A stretch of 60,659 nt of DNA from CALAZP01 sp964410725 (GTDB lineage Bacteria > Bacteroidota > Bacteroidia > Chitinophagales > Saprospiraceae). The stretch covers positions 1 through 60,659 of the forward strand of contig CAYPID010000010.1 in assembly GCA_964410725.1 (NCBI GenBank). Reading direction: 5' to 3'. A program made the translations under genes and the position numbers. Below, one piece after another: positions 25,524 to 34,855 of this stretch (position 1 is its first letter; each line of letters begins with the position of its first letter). The notes below the pieces were generated by a model. That model saw only the letters and a program-made list of their open reading frames with translations. It made no database searches and had not been told where the DNA came from.

Positions 25524-26928
25524 TCCTGATTTGATTCAACAAGTCTTTTAATTCTAAGATACTGGTAAAAGGGTTGCTTAAAGTAACCCTCAACCACTTC
25601 TCTCCATTTAGCTCTGTTTGCACCAGATAAAAAGAGCCATTCACCACCAATTTCTCCCGAATTTCTGCATTCAACTGACTTAAATCCACTTGAGGTTCAG
25701 ATGGCACAAACCTAAAACAGACGATATTGGTTTGAGGCTCTAATGCCAGTTCAAAATCTTGCGCCTCGTTGATCAACTCGGCAAAAACCTTAGCATTGTC
25801 CTGGACTTGATTGATATACTCTTCATACAACGGAGTTCCATATTCATTTAAAGCCGCGTACACCTTGAAGCCCATCATAGTCTTGGTGCATTCAAATGTT
25901 CTTTTGGCTAAGTTATACCATTCTTGAGTCTCGCTATCTTTCCATAGGTATTGAGCCTTCTGAGAAAAAGTTTGATAGGCATTTTTGCCATTCTTGTAAA
26001 GCAGAGCCGTAGTGATGGCAGGCGTTAATAACATCTTATGAAAATCCATAGTGATGGAATCCGCTTCTTGGATTCCATCTAATAGCTCGCTGTATTTTTT
26101 TGAAAAAATAAGCGCACCACCATGGGCAGCATCTACGTGAAACCATAAATTATGCTCCTGAGCAAAAGCAGCTAAAGCCCTTAAGTCGTCAAAACTTCCA
26201 GTAGAGGTACTACAAGCACTTCCTACCACAGCTATTACCTGTATCCCTTTATTTTCAGCTTCTTTTAAAACTACAGGTAACTGATCTACTCTAATTTGAA
26301 ATTGATTATTCGTGGGAACCTTTAGGATGCCTTCAGCTCCCCAACCCATCATTCTTACTGCCCGATCCACGCAGTAATGAGCTTGTTCGGAAACCATTAA
26401 ACCCAATTTTTGAGTTTGCCCCTGCTCCCAAATGGGTTCCTTGGCTTTGATTGCTCTTGCCGTTAGAAGGGCAGTGAAATTGGAAAGGGTTCCACCAGAA
26501 GTCAAAACCCCATCTGCTTCCTCCCCTAATTCAAATAACTCAACCATAGTTTGAACGACCGTTCTCTCCATGGCTGTTCCCAGTGTTCCCATTTCAAAGA
26601 CCCCCATTCCATTATTAATGAAATCACTCACCAACCCAGCCAATGCAGCTACTGGCAGGGTAGGCGAAATCTGGTGTCCCATGTATCTCCTACTGTGCAA
26701 ATGCACTGAATCATCGACCACCTTTTGGAAAAGTTGGAGAGATGATCCCTTAAAAGGCATTTTTCTTAGATCATTATAGAGTGCATCTGGGTCAAATTTA
26801 TGATTAGCTGATATCCCCTCAGGACTGTTGGCATTTTCCAAATAATCAGCTAAAAAATCAATGATCTCATGTCCTAACTGCCTGAACTCTTCCCCATTAT
26901 ATCCCCTTTTTAAAATAGCGTTTTCCAT
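25507..26928 (-). CDS. Pyridoxal-dependent decarboxylase family protein (group II)
   Basis: A 473-residue fold-type I PLP enzyme. Family motifs: GVLTSGGTLSNFTAL (phosphate binding), HYCVDRAVRMMG, VGSACSTSTGSFD, WFHVDAAHGGAL with the cofactor-binding aspartate, and SITMDFHKMLLTP with the PLP lysine. It resembles aromatic-L-amino-acid or diaminobutyrate decarboxylases; the substrate is not clear. It follows the isoaspartyl peptidase gene after 2 bases, so both are likely co-transcribed. Confidence 0.88.
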   Translation of the reverse strand: MENAILKRGYNGEEFRQLGHEIIDFLADYLENANSPEGISANHKFDPDALYNDLRKMPFKGSSLQLFQKVVDDSVHLHSRRYMGHQISPTLPVAALAGLVSDFINNGMGVFEMGTLGTAMERTVVQTMVELFELGEEADGVLTSGGTLSNFTALLTARAIKAKEPIWEQGQTQKLGLMVSEQAHYCVDRAVRMMGWGAEGILKVPTNNQFQIRVDQLPVVLKEAENKGIQVIAVVGSACSTSTGSFDDLRALAAFAQEHNLWFHVDAAHGGALIFSKKYSELLDGIQEADSITMDFHKMLLTPAITTALLYKNGKNAYQTFSQKAQYLWKDSETQEWYNLAKRTFECTKTMMGFKVYAALNEYGTPLYEEYINQVQDNAKVFAELINEAQDFELALEPQTNIVCFRFVPSEPQVDLSQLNAEIREKLVVNGSFYLVQTELNGEKWLRVTLSNPFTSILELKDLLNQIRTIPLS

Positions 26929-26930
26929 AA

Positions 26931-27950
26931 TTATTGTTCCGCTTCAAAAATTCCCACAAAGCGCTCACCTGGCTTTGCATATCCTCTGTACATTCCTTGG
27001 CTATTGAACTCCATAGATATGTTTCCATTTTTATCAACAGCTATCAATCCACCACTACCTCCGGCCTTTACCAATTTTTCTTGAACTACCTTTTTAGTGG
27101 CCTCGTGTAAAGACATGGTTCCATATTCCATAAGAGCCGAAACATCGTGAGCAACGGTATATCTTATAAAATACTCCCCATGACCCGTACAACTTACCCC
27201 ACACGTATTATTGTTGGCGTAGGTGCCCGCTCCAATAATCGGCACATCTCCTACCCTATTAAATCTTTTGTTGGTCATTCCACCTGTTGAGGTTCCGGCC
27301 ACAATATCTCCATGAACATCCAAGGCAACACAACCTACCGTCCCATATTTTTTATTATCTCTTGCTAAAGCTTTTAGTAAACTTTGATATCGCTGCTCGG
27401 TATAAAAATAAGAGGAATCCACAATAGTTAATCCTTGGAGGGAGGCGAATTCTTCAGCTCCTTTTCCAATCAGCATAACATGCTCAGATTTTTCCATGAT
27501 AGCTCTGGCCAATGAAATGGGGTTTTTGACCGTACCCACTCCTCCTACGGCTCCAGCATTGAGATCGCTACCCAGCATAATAGAAGCATCTAATTCATTT
27601 TTGCCGTCATGGGTAAATACCGCACCTTTTCCAGCATTAAAAAGCGGGTTATCTTCCAAATAATTGATGGTTTTTTCTACTGCCTCCAAACTAGTTCCAC
27701 CCTGAGCAAGAATTTTCTCTCCGATATCTAAAGCTTCATTAAGCGATTGCCTGTAAAGCATTTCTAATGAATCGGTCATATTTTCTTTTAATATGGTGCC
27801 TGCTCCACCGTGGATGACCATTGCGTATCGGGGGGGAACATCAGTTGCCTCATCCTCGGTACAATTCACGACTAAAAATGCGCAAAGTATTATAGGGAAG
27901 AACCGGAGGAAAGTTAATCTTAAGGACACTAATCGAACAAATAAATTCAT
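26931..27950 (-). CDS. Isoaspartyl peptidase/L-asparaginase (Ntn hydrolase) lipoprotein
   Basis: A 339-residue precursor with a lipoprotein-type signal (FLVVNC, lipobox C30). The Ntn-hydrolase core begins YAMVIHGGAGT; the autoprocessing site lies in KYGTVGCVALD with T204 as the new N-terminal nucleophile; later GTSTGGMTNKRFNRVGD and TGHGEYFIR line the active site. It cleaves isoaspartyl dipeptides and asparagine outside the cytoplasm. Divergent from sppA. Confidence 0.92.
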   Translation of the reverse strand: MNLFVRLVSLRLTFLRFFPIILCAFLVVNCTEDEATDVPPRYAMVIHGGAGTILKENMTDSLEMLYRQSLNEALDIGEKILAQGGTSLEAVEKTINYLEDNPLFNAGKGAVFTHDGKNELDASIMLGSDLNAGAVGGVGTVKNPISLARAIMEKSEHVMLIGKGAEEFASLQGLTIVDSSYFYTEQRYQSLLKALARDNKKYGTVGCVALDVHGDIVAGTSTGGMTNKRFNRVGDVPIIGAGTYANNNTCGVSCTGHGEYFIRYTVAHDVSALMEYGTMSLHEATKKVVQEKLVKAGGSGGLIAVDKNGNISMEFNSQGMYRGYAKPGERFVGIFEAEQ

Positions 27951-28032
27951 CTGTCGTTTTTTTTATGGTTCATTGCTTCGAAAAAAAATATTTTTCCAAG
28001 AAAACAATTATGTTGCAATAAAAAAATCCATA

Positions 28033-29814
28033 ATGGCACAATTTTTCAAATATTTTCTAGCAACCGTAATCGGGGTTTTGGTGTCTTTGTTTCTTATCGT
28101 TTTGATAGGTGGAGGAATTCTAGCTGCAGTGGCGACCAATACTGAAAAGACACCGGAGGTAAAAGCCAATAGTGTTCTCAAATTAACTTTCGACCAATCT
28201 ATACCTGAATTAACCAATAATGTTCAAATGACCAGTTTTGAATTGGAACCAAAAAAGGTCTTAGGATTGGATGCGATTCTGAAAAGTTTGGAAAAGGCGC
28301 AAACAGATGAACGCATCAAAGGAATTTATCTCGAAATTGATCAAGTTAGCATTGGATTTGCCACAGCCCACCAACTGCACAAAGCCCTGATGGAATTTCG
28401 GGAAACAGGCAAATTTATCGTAGCCTATGGTAAATATTTTAGTCAGGGCGCTTATTACTTAGCTTCTACTGCACAACCTATCCTATTAAATCCGTCAGGA
28501 ATGATTGATCTTCGCGGACTTTCAACTGAAATTCCCTTTTTTAAAAATCTTTTAGATAAAACAGGCGTCCAACTTCAAGTGTATTATGCGGGCCAATTTA
28601 AAAGTGCTACAGAACCTTATAGACTGACTAAGATGAGTGCACAAAATAGACTACAAGTTCACTCTTTCCTAGGTCAGATTTACAATCAATTTACTGCAGA
28701 TTTAGCTAATGGAAGGGGGTTATCCCAGGAATTTATTAAGGGAGTTGCTAATGAATATCGAGCTGCTATACCTGAGGATGCTGTAGCTTTAAAGATTATT
28801 GATCAGTTAGGCTATGAAGATGAGGCATTAGATCATGTGAGGACGTTGGCTGGATTGGAAGAAGATGAGAAGATTCCATTTATTTCCTTAATGGACTATC
28901 AAGCCAGTTTGACTGAAGAAATCAACTATCGAATAAAAGATAAAGTAGCGGTGGTCTACGCAGAGGGGGCAATTGTTATGGGAAAGGGAGAAAATGGGAA
29001 TATTGGAGATGACAAATACGTAGACCTACTAAACAGTTTGTACAAGGAAGACCAAGTCAAAGCGGTCGTATTACGAGTTAATTCTCCAGGTGGCAGTGCA
29101 TTGGCATCTGAGAATATTCTGCGGGTATTGGAGCGAATCAGAACCTCGGGAAGGCCGGTAGTAGTTTCCATGGGAGATTACGGAGCCTCTGGGGGGTATT
29201 ATATTGCTTGTCAATCAGATTCTATTCTCGTTCAGGAGAATACTTTAACCGGCTCAATAGGAGTATTTTCTATTATCCCTAATATGCAAGGATTGTTTAA
29301 CGACCATCTCGGTATCACCTTTGATACGGTCAAAACTGGCCAGTTTGCCAATGGAATTAGTGTGGCTTATCAAATTACTCCTGAAGAAGGTCGTAAAATA
29401 CAAGCCATGACCGATCGAACCTATGAGCAGTTTCTAGCAAAGGTAGCTGCTAATCGGAACTTGACCAGAGATGAGGTTCATGCTATAGCACAGGGTCGGG
29501 TATGGACAGGACAGCAAGCGGTTGAAAATGGTCTGGCAGATGGTATTGGAACGCTGGAGGATGCCATTGGCATTGCTGCAGATAAAGCCAAGTTAGAGCA
29601 ATATCGATTGACTGTTTACCCAAAGGTGAAGGATCCTTTCATGCAATTAGTAGAGTCACTGACTGGTAATAGCCTGCAAAGTGTAATGGAAAAAAAATTA
29701 AAGGCTTCTTTTCCCGCTTTTGCGAGTTATCTTCCCTGGCTTAACCAAGGGGAAGACTGGAATTTAGGCACCATGATTCAAGCAGGGCTCCCTTTTGCCG
29801 TAGGCTTAAATTAA
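28033..29814 (+). CDS. sppA: Signal peptide peptidase SppA, 67K type
   Basis: A 593-residue protein if begun at ATG 28033, where the N-terminal membrane helix starts (MAQFFKYFLATVIG); the frame is open further upstream but would run into the divergent gene. Two S49 protease domains: the first carries the general base K190 (FKSATEPYR), the second the nucleophile S386 (GASGGYYIA), as in the duplicated SppA of E. coli. It digests leftover signal peptides at the membrane. The end overlaps the convergent FMN reductase by 4 bases. Confidence 0.94.
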   Translation: MAQFFKYFLATVIGVLVSLFLIVLIGGGILAAVATNTEKTPEVKANSVLKLTFDQSIPELTNNVQMTSFELEPKKVLGLDAILKSLEKAQTDERIKGIYLEIDQVSIGFATAHQLHKALMEFRETGKFIVAYGKYFSQGAYYLASTAQPILLNPSGMIDLRGLSTEIPFFKNLLDKTGVQLQVYYAGQFKSATEPYRLTKMSAQNRLQVHSFLGQIYNQFTADLANGRGLSQEFIKGVANEYRAAIPEDAVALKIIDQLGYEDEALDHVRTLAGLEEDEKIPFISLMDYQASLTEEINYRIKDKVAVVYAEGAIVMGKGENGNIGDDKYVDLLNSLYKEDQVKAVVLRVNSPGGSALASENILRVLERIRTSGRPVVVSMGDYGASGGYYIACQSDSILVQENTLTGSIGVFSIIPNMQGLFNDHLGITFDTVKTGQFANGISVAYQITPEEGRKIQAMTDRTYEQFLAKVAANRNLTRDEVHAIAQGRVWTGQQAVENGLADGIGTLEDAIGIAADKAKLEQYRLTVYPKVKDPFMQLVESLTGNSLQSVMEKKLKASFPAFASYLPWLNQGEDWNLGTMIQAGLPFAVGLN

Positions 29815-30362
29815 AAGGTTGAAAAGCGTTCAATCAATTTATCCAGCACGGCCAAAGATTCTTCATGGGTGATGTTTCCATCTTCGTCCATAATGTTTTT
29901 GATGGAAGAAAAAGGAATCTTATCTGGGTAAACCGTCAAACCCAGGTAGTTTAACACGCCTGTCAGGTGTTCCATCCCCCTTAGGTTTCCGGCTCTGCCT
30001 GAAGCAACACCCAACAAGGCTGCCTTTCTTCCGTAGATTTCTTTTTTAAAAGGAGTTACAGAGATGGCATCTAAGAACGTTTTTACAATTCCAGGATAAC
30101 TACCGTTATATTCTGGAGTGATAAATATCCATTTACTAGACGGTCTAAGGAAATGCTCAATCAAATCCAACAATTCAGGGGAAACCTGATCTTTTTGGTA
30201 CATATTGGAATGAATCCAATCGTGTGTAATCAAACTGAGATCCAAAACTTCTACCTGTAAATCAGTGGTTTTTTGAATCCTATTAGCCAAAAAGTTGGTC
30301 AACTTTTGGGTGGCACTGTTTGGTCTATTGGTTCCTGCAATCAAGGTCAACATATCATTCAT
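29811..30362 (-). CDS. NADPH-dependent FMN reductase family protein
   Basis: A 183-residue flavodoxin-like protein. LIAGTNRPNSATQKL near the N-terminus is the FMN phosphate loop, FITPEYNGSYPGIVKTFLDAI the isoalloxazine-binding segment, and LLGVASGRAGNLRGMEHL a further conserved region. It probably reduces FMN, quinones or azo compounds in the cytoplasm. Divergent from parA across 116 bases. Confidence 0.87.
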   Translation of the reverse strand: MNDMLTLIAGTNRPNSATQKLTNFLANRIQKTTDLQVEVLDLSLITHDWIHSNMYQKDQVSPELLDLIEHFLRPSSKWIFITPEYNGSYPGIVKTFLDAISVTPFKKEIYGRKAALLGVASGRAGNLRGMEHLTGVLNYLGLTVYPDKIPFSSIKNIMDEDGNITHEESLAVLDKLIERFSTF

Positions 30363-30386
30363 TTCGCCAAGTAACCTATAGAAGTA

Positions 30387-30394
30387 TAATTTTG
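30387..30394 (+). promoter_or_regulatory. Candidate -7 element upstream of parA
   Basis: TAATTTTG is an exact TAnnTTTG match between the divergent reductase and parA genes, facing parA. The expected start near 30400 leaves a leader of about 79 bases. The -33 side shows only TTTC near the right place. Confidence 0.4.
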
Positions 30395-30478
30395 TTCAAT
30401 ACTTAAAACATTCTTTATTAGGGACTCTTTTATGGGGAAAAAGACTATTTTAGAGGCTTGAATTCCAAAAATTAAATC

Positions 30479-31264
30479 ATGGGAAAAGTAATTGCAATCG
30501 CAAATCAAAAAGGTGGTGTAGGAAAAACTACTACTGCTATCAATTTAGCAGCTAGTCTTGCAGTGCTTGAAAAAAAAGTCTTAATCATAGATTCTGACCC
30601 ACAGGCTAACGCCTCTTCCGGTGTAGGTGTTATAGAATCTGAAACAGATAGCAACATCTATAAATGTTTGATTAACGAGGCTGATCCTCAGGATTCTATT
30701 TACGAGACCAGTACCCCTAATTTACACATTATCCCTTCATCTATAGATTTAGTCGGAGCGGAATTAGAACTGATTAATCTACCCAACCGGGAGTATATTC
30801 TAAAAAAGAAAGTGGTAGAACCCATCAAACATCTTTACGATTATATTTTTATCGACTGTCTGCCTTCTCTTGGCATAGTAACCGTTAATGCTTTAACTGC
30901 TGCAGATACTGTATTGGTACCGGTGCAGTGTGAGTTTTTCGCTTTAGAGGGATTAACCAAATTGAGGGAAACCATCAGTGCTGTAAAAAACGGATTAAAC
31001 CCAGATTTAGAAATTGAGGGAATTCTACTGTCTATGTACGACAGCAGATTAAGGTTAGCCAATGTGGTTGTTGAAGAAGTACAAGATATTTTTAAAGAGA
31101 AGGTATTCAAAACTGTTATTCATAGAAATTCAAGAATCGGTGAAGCACCCAACTTTAGAATGCCAGTGGTAATGACTAGTGCGGGCAGCAAAGGAAGTAC
31201 CAATTTTATTAATCTCGCTGAGGAATTCTTGAAGAACAACAATGATGCATTAGTGCTTCAATAA
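30479..31264 (+). CDS. parA: Chromosome partitioning ATPase ParA/Soj
   Basis: A 261-residue Walker-type ATPase: deviant Walker A KGGVGKTT (residues 10-17), IIDSDPQANASSG, FIDCLPSLG as Walker B, and VPVQCEFFALEGLTKL. The length and lack of an N-terminal helix-turn-helix fit chromosomal ParA/Soj. With ParB it segregates the replication origin region. parB follows after 29 bases. I saw no clear parS palindrome nearby. Confidence 0.95.
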   Translation: MGKVIAIANQKGGVGKTTTAINLAASLAVLEKKVLIIDSDPQANASSGVGVIESETDSNIYKCLINEADPQDSIYETSTPNLHIIPSSIDLVGAELELINLPNREYILKKKVVEPIKHLYDYIFIDCLPSLGIVTVNALTAADTVLVPVQCEFFALEGLTKLRETISAVKNGLNPDLEIEGILLSMYDSRLRLANVVVEEVQDIFKEKVFKTVIHRNSRIGEAPNFRMPVVMTSAGSKGSTNFINLAEEFLKNNNDALVLQ

Positions 31265-31293
31265 AATTGCGGGTCCCGGAAACACTATAAAAA

Positions 31294-32199
31294 ATGGCAA
31301 AAAAACTTCAAAAATCTGATCTTGGCTTAGGCATAAGGGCTTTATTGGAAGAATCTGATAAAAAAGGCAGTACCGTACAAAAAGGAGAAATCGTTCGTGA
31401 ATTGGTACATAATGTAGCCATGATTTCCTTAGATAGTATTGAAGTCAATCCCTTTCAAGTGCGAAAGGAATTTGACGAGGAGGCGCTACAAGAATTGGCT
31501 ACCTCGCTGAAAACCTATGGGTTGATTCAGCCAATCACCGTTAGAAGACTATCCGAAGGAGCCTATCAACTGATATCTGGAGAACGCAGATTCAGAGCGT
31601 CAAAAATTGCTAATCTAAAGGAAGTTCCCGCATATATCCGATTGGCAGATGACCAGGAGATGTTGGAAATGGCCTTGGTTGAAAATATCCAAAGAGAGGA
31701 ATTAAATGCTATCGAGGTAGCCATTTCCTACCAGCGACTGATTGATGAATGTAATCTGACTCATGAGCAAATGTCAGATCGAGTAGGTAAGAACAGGACC
31801 ACCATAACCAACCATCTAAGGTTATTAAAATTACCTCCGGATATTCAAAAAGCTTTAAAAGACAAAACTCTTTCAATGGGACATGCGAGAGCTTTGGTAG
31901 GGGTAACCGATTATCTGATTAGAGATTCCCTATTCAAACAAACCATAGAAAAGGGATGGTCGGTTCGAATGTTAGAGCAAATGATTCGCAATCAGCAAGA
32001 AGGATCCAAAAAACCAGTTGGGGGGAAAGGGGGAGGCAAACTTCCAGATGCTTATGAAGACGTTCAGAAAACTTTCCGCCATTTCTTTGGATCCGGTAAG
32101 TTAAAGATAAAATTGTCAGGCACCGATAAGGGTCATATACTTATTCCTTTTGACTCAGTAGAAGAACTCAATGCGTACTTGGACAGGGTGGAAGATTAA
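31294..32199 (+). CDS. parB: Chromosome partitioning protein ParB/Spo0J
   Basis: A 301-residue protein with the ParB N-terminal CTPase domain (IEVNPFQVRKEFDEEALQELA at about 49-69, then SGERRFRAS and ENIQREELN), a helix-turn-helix (VGKNRTTITNHLRLLKLP at about 162-179) and a C-terminal dimerisation domain after a glycine- and lysine-rich linker (about 235-250). It binds parS and loads the partition complex. Its last 29 bases overlap the DUF5683 gene. Confidence 0.95.
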   Translation: MAKKLQKSDLGLGIRALLEESDKKGSTVQKGEIVRELVHNVAMISLDSIEVNPFQVRKEFDEEALQELATSLKTYGLIQPITVRRLSEGAYQLISGERRFRASKIANLKEVPAYIRLADDQEMLEMALVENIQREELNAIEVAISYQRLIDECNLTHEQMSDRVGKNRTTITNHLRLLKLPPDIQKALKDKTLSMGHARALVGVTDYLIRDSLFKQTIEKGWSVRMLEQMIRNQQEGSKKPVGGKGGGKLPDAYEDVQKTFRHFFGSGKLKIKLSGTDKGHILIPFDSVEELNAYLDRVED

Positions 32200-32716
32200 T
32201 GGTTTGTTTTTTTTTATATTTCTGACTACTGCACTAAGTGGTCAGGACAGTACTGTGGTTCAAACTCAGTTTTTACCAATACCTAAAAAAGCTGCCATTT
32301 ATGGCTTGTCTATTCCTGGTGGTGGACAATTCTACAATAGAAGATGGTGGAAAGTCCCTTTAGCGCTGGGAGCCTACGGCGGTATGGTGTATGTCATTGA
32401 CTTCAATCAAAATATTTACCGAAGGTTAAGTAAAGCATATCAATTGTCCTTAAAAAACGAGCCCCATGAATTTTCCAATATTCAAGGATTCGATTCCAAT
32501 ACACTCAGAAATTTGAGGGATACCTACGACAAGAGAACCCAAATGTCCTATGTAGGTATGTTTTTTGTTCATGCTTTAGTAGCTATGGAGGCCTTTGTGG
32601 ATGCTCATCTTCTCAATTTTGATATAGACGAACAACTTACATTGGAAGTTCAACCTCAACTTTATCCCATTTTGATTACCCCAGCGATAGGGGTATCTTT
32701 TACCTATACATTTTAG
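32171..32716 (+). CDS. DUF5683 membrane-associated protein
   Basis: A 181-residue protein with a signal peptide (GLFFFIFLTTALSGQ) and the segment KAAIYGLSIPGGGQFYNRRWWKVPLALGAYGGMVY split over two hydrophobic stretches, the hallmark of DUF5683. This family commonly follows parAB in Bacteroidota. Function unknown. The ATG at 32171 lies inside parB, so translation is probably coupled. It ends 4 bases inside the convergent ilvE. Confidence 0.83.
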   Translation: MRTWTGWKINGLFFFIFLTTALSGQDSTVVQTQFLPIPKKAAIYGLSIPGGGQFYNRRWWKVPLALGAYGGMVYVIDFNQNIYRRLSKAYQLSLKNEPHEFSNIQGFDSNTLRNLRDTYDKRTQMSYVGMFFVHALVAMEAFVDAHLLNFDIDEQLTLEVQPQLYPILITPAIGVSFTYTF

Positions 32717-33783
32717 AAGTTAGGATCAACGGGGACCACCCAATGATTAACATCTTCGATGGTTCCGGCTCTCCAGCCATCAATGGTCTCTTTAATCATT
32801 GGAGCTATTTTCCATTGCTCAACATTGGGCAGTTCGATAACCTGATCTTTATAAGCTATTTTATTTACCATGGAGACCACAGCTGCAGTGCCACTGCCAA
32901 AAATTTCTTGTAAACTACCTTTTTGATGGGCATCCAAAACCTCTGTTATGGATATCTTTCGCTCCTCAACAGGAGTGCCTGATTGTCGAAGAAATTCCAA
33001 TATAGTACTGCGGGTAATCCCTTTAAGAATGGAGCCATCAGTAGCCGGTGTAATTACTACCCCATCAATGACGAAGAATATATTCATAGTACCTACCTCC
33101 TCCACATATTCAAAGTGGTGGCCGTCCATCCACATAATTTGATCATAGCCTCTTTTATTAGCCTCTTGTGTGGGTAGCAAAGCAGCTGCATAATTGCCAG
33201 CAGCTTTGGACTCTCCTACTCCTCCTTTGACTGCACGCACATACTGGGTTTCAACCCAAAGTGAAACAGGGCGATTGTAATAAGGCCCGACTGGACAAGT
33301 TATGATCATAAACTTATATTTTTCCGAAGGCCTAACCCCTAAAAATCCATCTGTGGCAAATAAATACGGTCTTACATATAGTGCACTACCTTTGGCTGGA
33401 GGTATCCATCCTGAGTCTAAAGATACCAAGGAGTGGACTCCCTTTAAGAAAATCTCTTCAGGGACCTCAGGCATACACAAGCGCTTGGCAGATCTATTGA
33501 GCCTTAAAGAATGCTGCTCAGGCCTAAAAAGCATGGGCTGTCCATGAATATTTTTGGAAGCCTTCATTCCCTCGAATATCGCCTGACCATAATGCAAAGC
33601 CATAGCGGATGGATGCATGGGAATCAAACCGAATGGCTCTATTCTCAAATCTTTCCATTCTCCATTTTCATAGTCTGCGATAAACATGTGATCGGAAAAG
33701 ATTTTACCGAAAGGAATATTGTTGAAATCGACTTTTTCAAGCTGAGAATCAGTAGTTTTGTTAATCTTAATGGAAGTTTGCAT
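32713..33783 (-). CDS. ilvE: Branched-chain amino acid aminotransferase
   Basis: A 356-residue class IV (fold-type IV) PLP aminotransferase. ALHYGQAIFEGMKA at about 62-75 and FRPEQHSLRLNRSAKRL are BCAT signatures; ESKAAGNYAAAL carries the PLP lysine K193; EVGTMNIFFV and GSGTAAVVS complete the cofactor site. The length matches the long (eukaryote-like) BCAT form. It catalyses the last step of leucine, isoleucine and valine synthesis; leuABCD lies 6 kb away on the other strand. Confidence 0.95.
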   Translation of the reverse strand: MQTSIKINKTTDSQLEKVDFNNIPFGKIFSDHMFIADYENGEWKDLRIEPFGLIPMHPSAMALHYGQAIFEGMKASKNIHGQPMLFRPEQHSLRLNRSAKRLCMPEVPEEIFLKGVHSLVSLDSGWIPPAKGSALYVRPYLFATDGFLGVRPSEKYKFMIITCPVGPYYNRPVSLWVETQYVRAVKGGVGESKAAGNYAAALLPTQEANKRGYDQIMWMDGHHFEYVEEVGTMNIFFVIDGVVITPATDGSILKGITRSTILEFLRQSGTPVEERKISITEVLDAHQKGSLQEIFGSGTAAVVSMVNKIAYKDQVIELPNVEQWKIAPMIKETIDGWRAGTIEDVNHWVVPVDPNF

Positions 33784-33801
33784 CTATCTTTAGGGTTTTG
33801 A

Positions 33802-33809
33802 CAAATTTA
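33802..33809 (-). promoter_or_regulatory. Candidate -7 element of ilvE
   Basis: On the minus strand this reads TAAATTTG, an exact TAnnTTTG match. A start near 33796 gives a leader of about 13 bases before the ilvE ATG at 33783. No good -33 element is visible upstream. Confidence 0.4.
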
Positions 33810-33840
33810 ATGGTTTTTTTGGCATCTATTATTTTTTTCT

Positions 33841-34275
33841 ATGAAGTATAATCCATTTAAAACGCTTCCGCGATACCACCTTCCTCCGACGGTCGAATGT
33901 CTACAGAAAACGGGGTGTTCCACTTGGATAATCTACGAAAGCGACGAAATTGATGAATCCTTAAATAGTTTTCTATTTAAAATACTAAATGCCGTAGGAT
34001 TGGAACCTGAAAAAAATTGTTTCGTAAAAACTATTCCAAGCGGAGCAAAAGAGAGAATAGTTCTTCGCGGAATTCAGCATTTACTCAACTTTGGAATTCC
34101 TTCTGAACGATTGGGTTGGTCAATAAAATTACCTTTATACCAACCCGTTTTAATAGGAAACTCTCAAGTGTTGCATCTAGAAAACCTTTCGGTATATTAT
34201 CAAGAAATCAATTCCAAAACGAGGGTTAAATCTGGGCATCTCTGGCAAGTTCTTAAAAACCATTTTAATGTTTAA
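33841..34275 (+). CDS. Conserved protein of unknown function, possible HolD-like (DNA polymerase III psi) protein
   Basis: A 144-residue cytoplasmic protein. The C-terminal part (FLFKILNAVGL, then VLHLENLSVYYQE and LWQVLKNHF) resembles, from memory, a Bacteroidota family with a uracil-glycosylase-like fold related to polymerase III psi. This is a weak inference, and the protein may be something else. It is first in a four-gene overlapping operon and overlaps rdgB by 8 bases. Confidence 0.55.
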   Translation: MKYNPFKTLPRYHLPPTVECLQKTGCSTWIIYESDEIDESLNSFLFKILNAVGLEPEKNCFVKTIPSGAKERIVLRGIQHLLNFGIPSERLGWSIKLPLYQPVLIGNSQVLHLENLSVYYQEINSKTRVKSGHLWQVLKNHFNV

Positions 34276-34855
34276 TCCTATCGAATTATGCTTTGCCTCT
34301 TCTAATTTGGGCAAATTAAAGGAAGTGAGAAATATTTTAGACCCTGAAATTTCTGTAAAGGGTTTATCAGAGTTGGGATGGGAGGGAGTGCTTCCTGAAA
34401 CTGGTCATAGTTTTGAGGAAAATGCTATGCAGAAAATACAAGCCTTTCACCAACAAACAGGATTAGATGGTTTCGCTGAAGATAGTGGATTGGTAATTAC
34501 GGCTTTGGATGGAAGGCCTGGCATATTCACTGCGAGATATGCCGGACCGAACGCTTCTTCTGATGACAATATGTCATTAGTTTTGGAGCAAATGAAAGAT
34601 ATAGAAGATCGAAGTGCAAAATTTGTCGCAGTTATTGCACTGCTGTATAAAGGTCAAACTCGTTTATTCAAAGGAGAGGTTGGCGGAACAATAGCTTTAG
34701 AGCGAAGTGGTGTTAGGGGTTTTGGTTATGATCCCATTTTTATTCCCCAGGGATACGAACGGAGCTTTGCCGATCTGCCGTCTGAAGTCAAAAACGAAAT
34801 CAGTCATAGAAAAAAAGCATTGGTTCAACTCAAGGAATTTTTGAAGTATGGATAA
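34268..34855 (+). CDS. rdgB: Non-canonical purine NTP pyrophosphatase RdgB/HAM1
   Basis: A 195-residue protein with the HAM1 motifs: CFASSNLGKLKEVRNIL at the N-terminus (nucleotide binding), ETGHSFEENAMQKI, AEDSGLVITALDGRPGIFTARYAG, RGFGYDPIF and SEVKNEISHRKKAL. It hydrolyses dITP, ITP and XTP to monophosphates, keeping them out of DNA and RNA. It overlaps both neighbours by 8 bases. Confidence 0.95.
   Translation: MFNPIELCFASSNLGKLKEVRNILDPEISVKGLSELGWEGVLPETGHSFEENAMQKIQAFHQQTGLDGFAEDSGLVITALDGRPGIFTARYAGPNASSDDNMSLVLEQMKDIEDRSAKFVAVIALLYKGQTRLFKGEVGGTIALERSGVRGFGYDPIFIPQGYERSFADLPSEVKNEISHRKKALVQLKEFLKYG

Noticed and set aside
27793..28032. In-frame upstream extension of sppA by 80 codons
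   Set aside because: It overlaps the divergent isoaspartyl peptidase gene and lacks family similarity; ATG at 28033 starts the membrane anchor.
30363..31293. Search for a parS centromere near parAB
   Set aside because: No palindrome resembling GTTTCACGTGAAAC or a variant was found; GGGTCCC at 31270 is too short.
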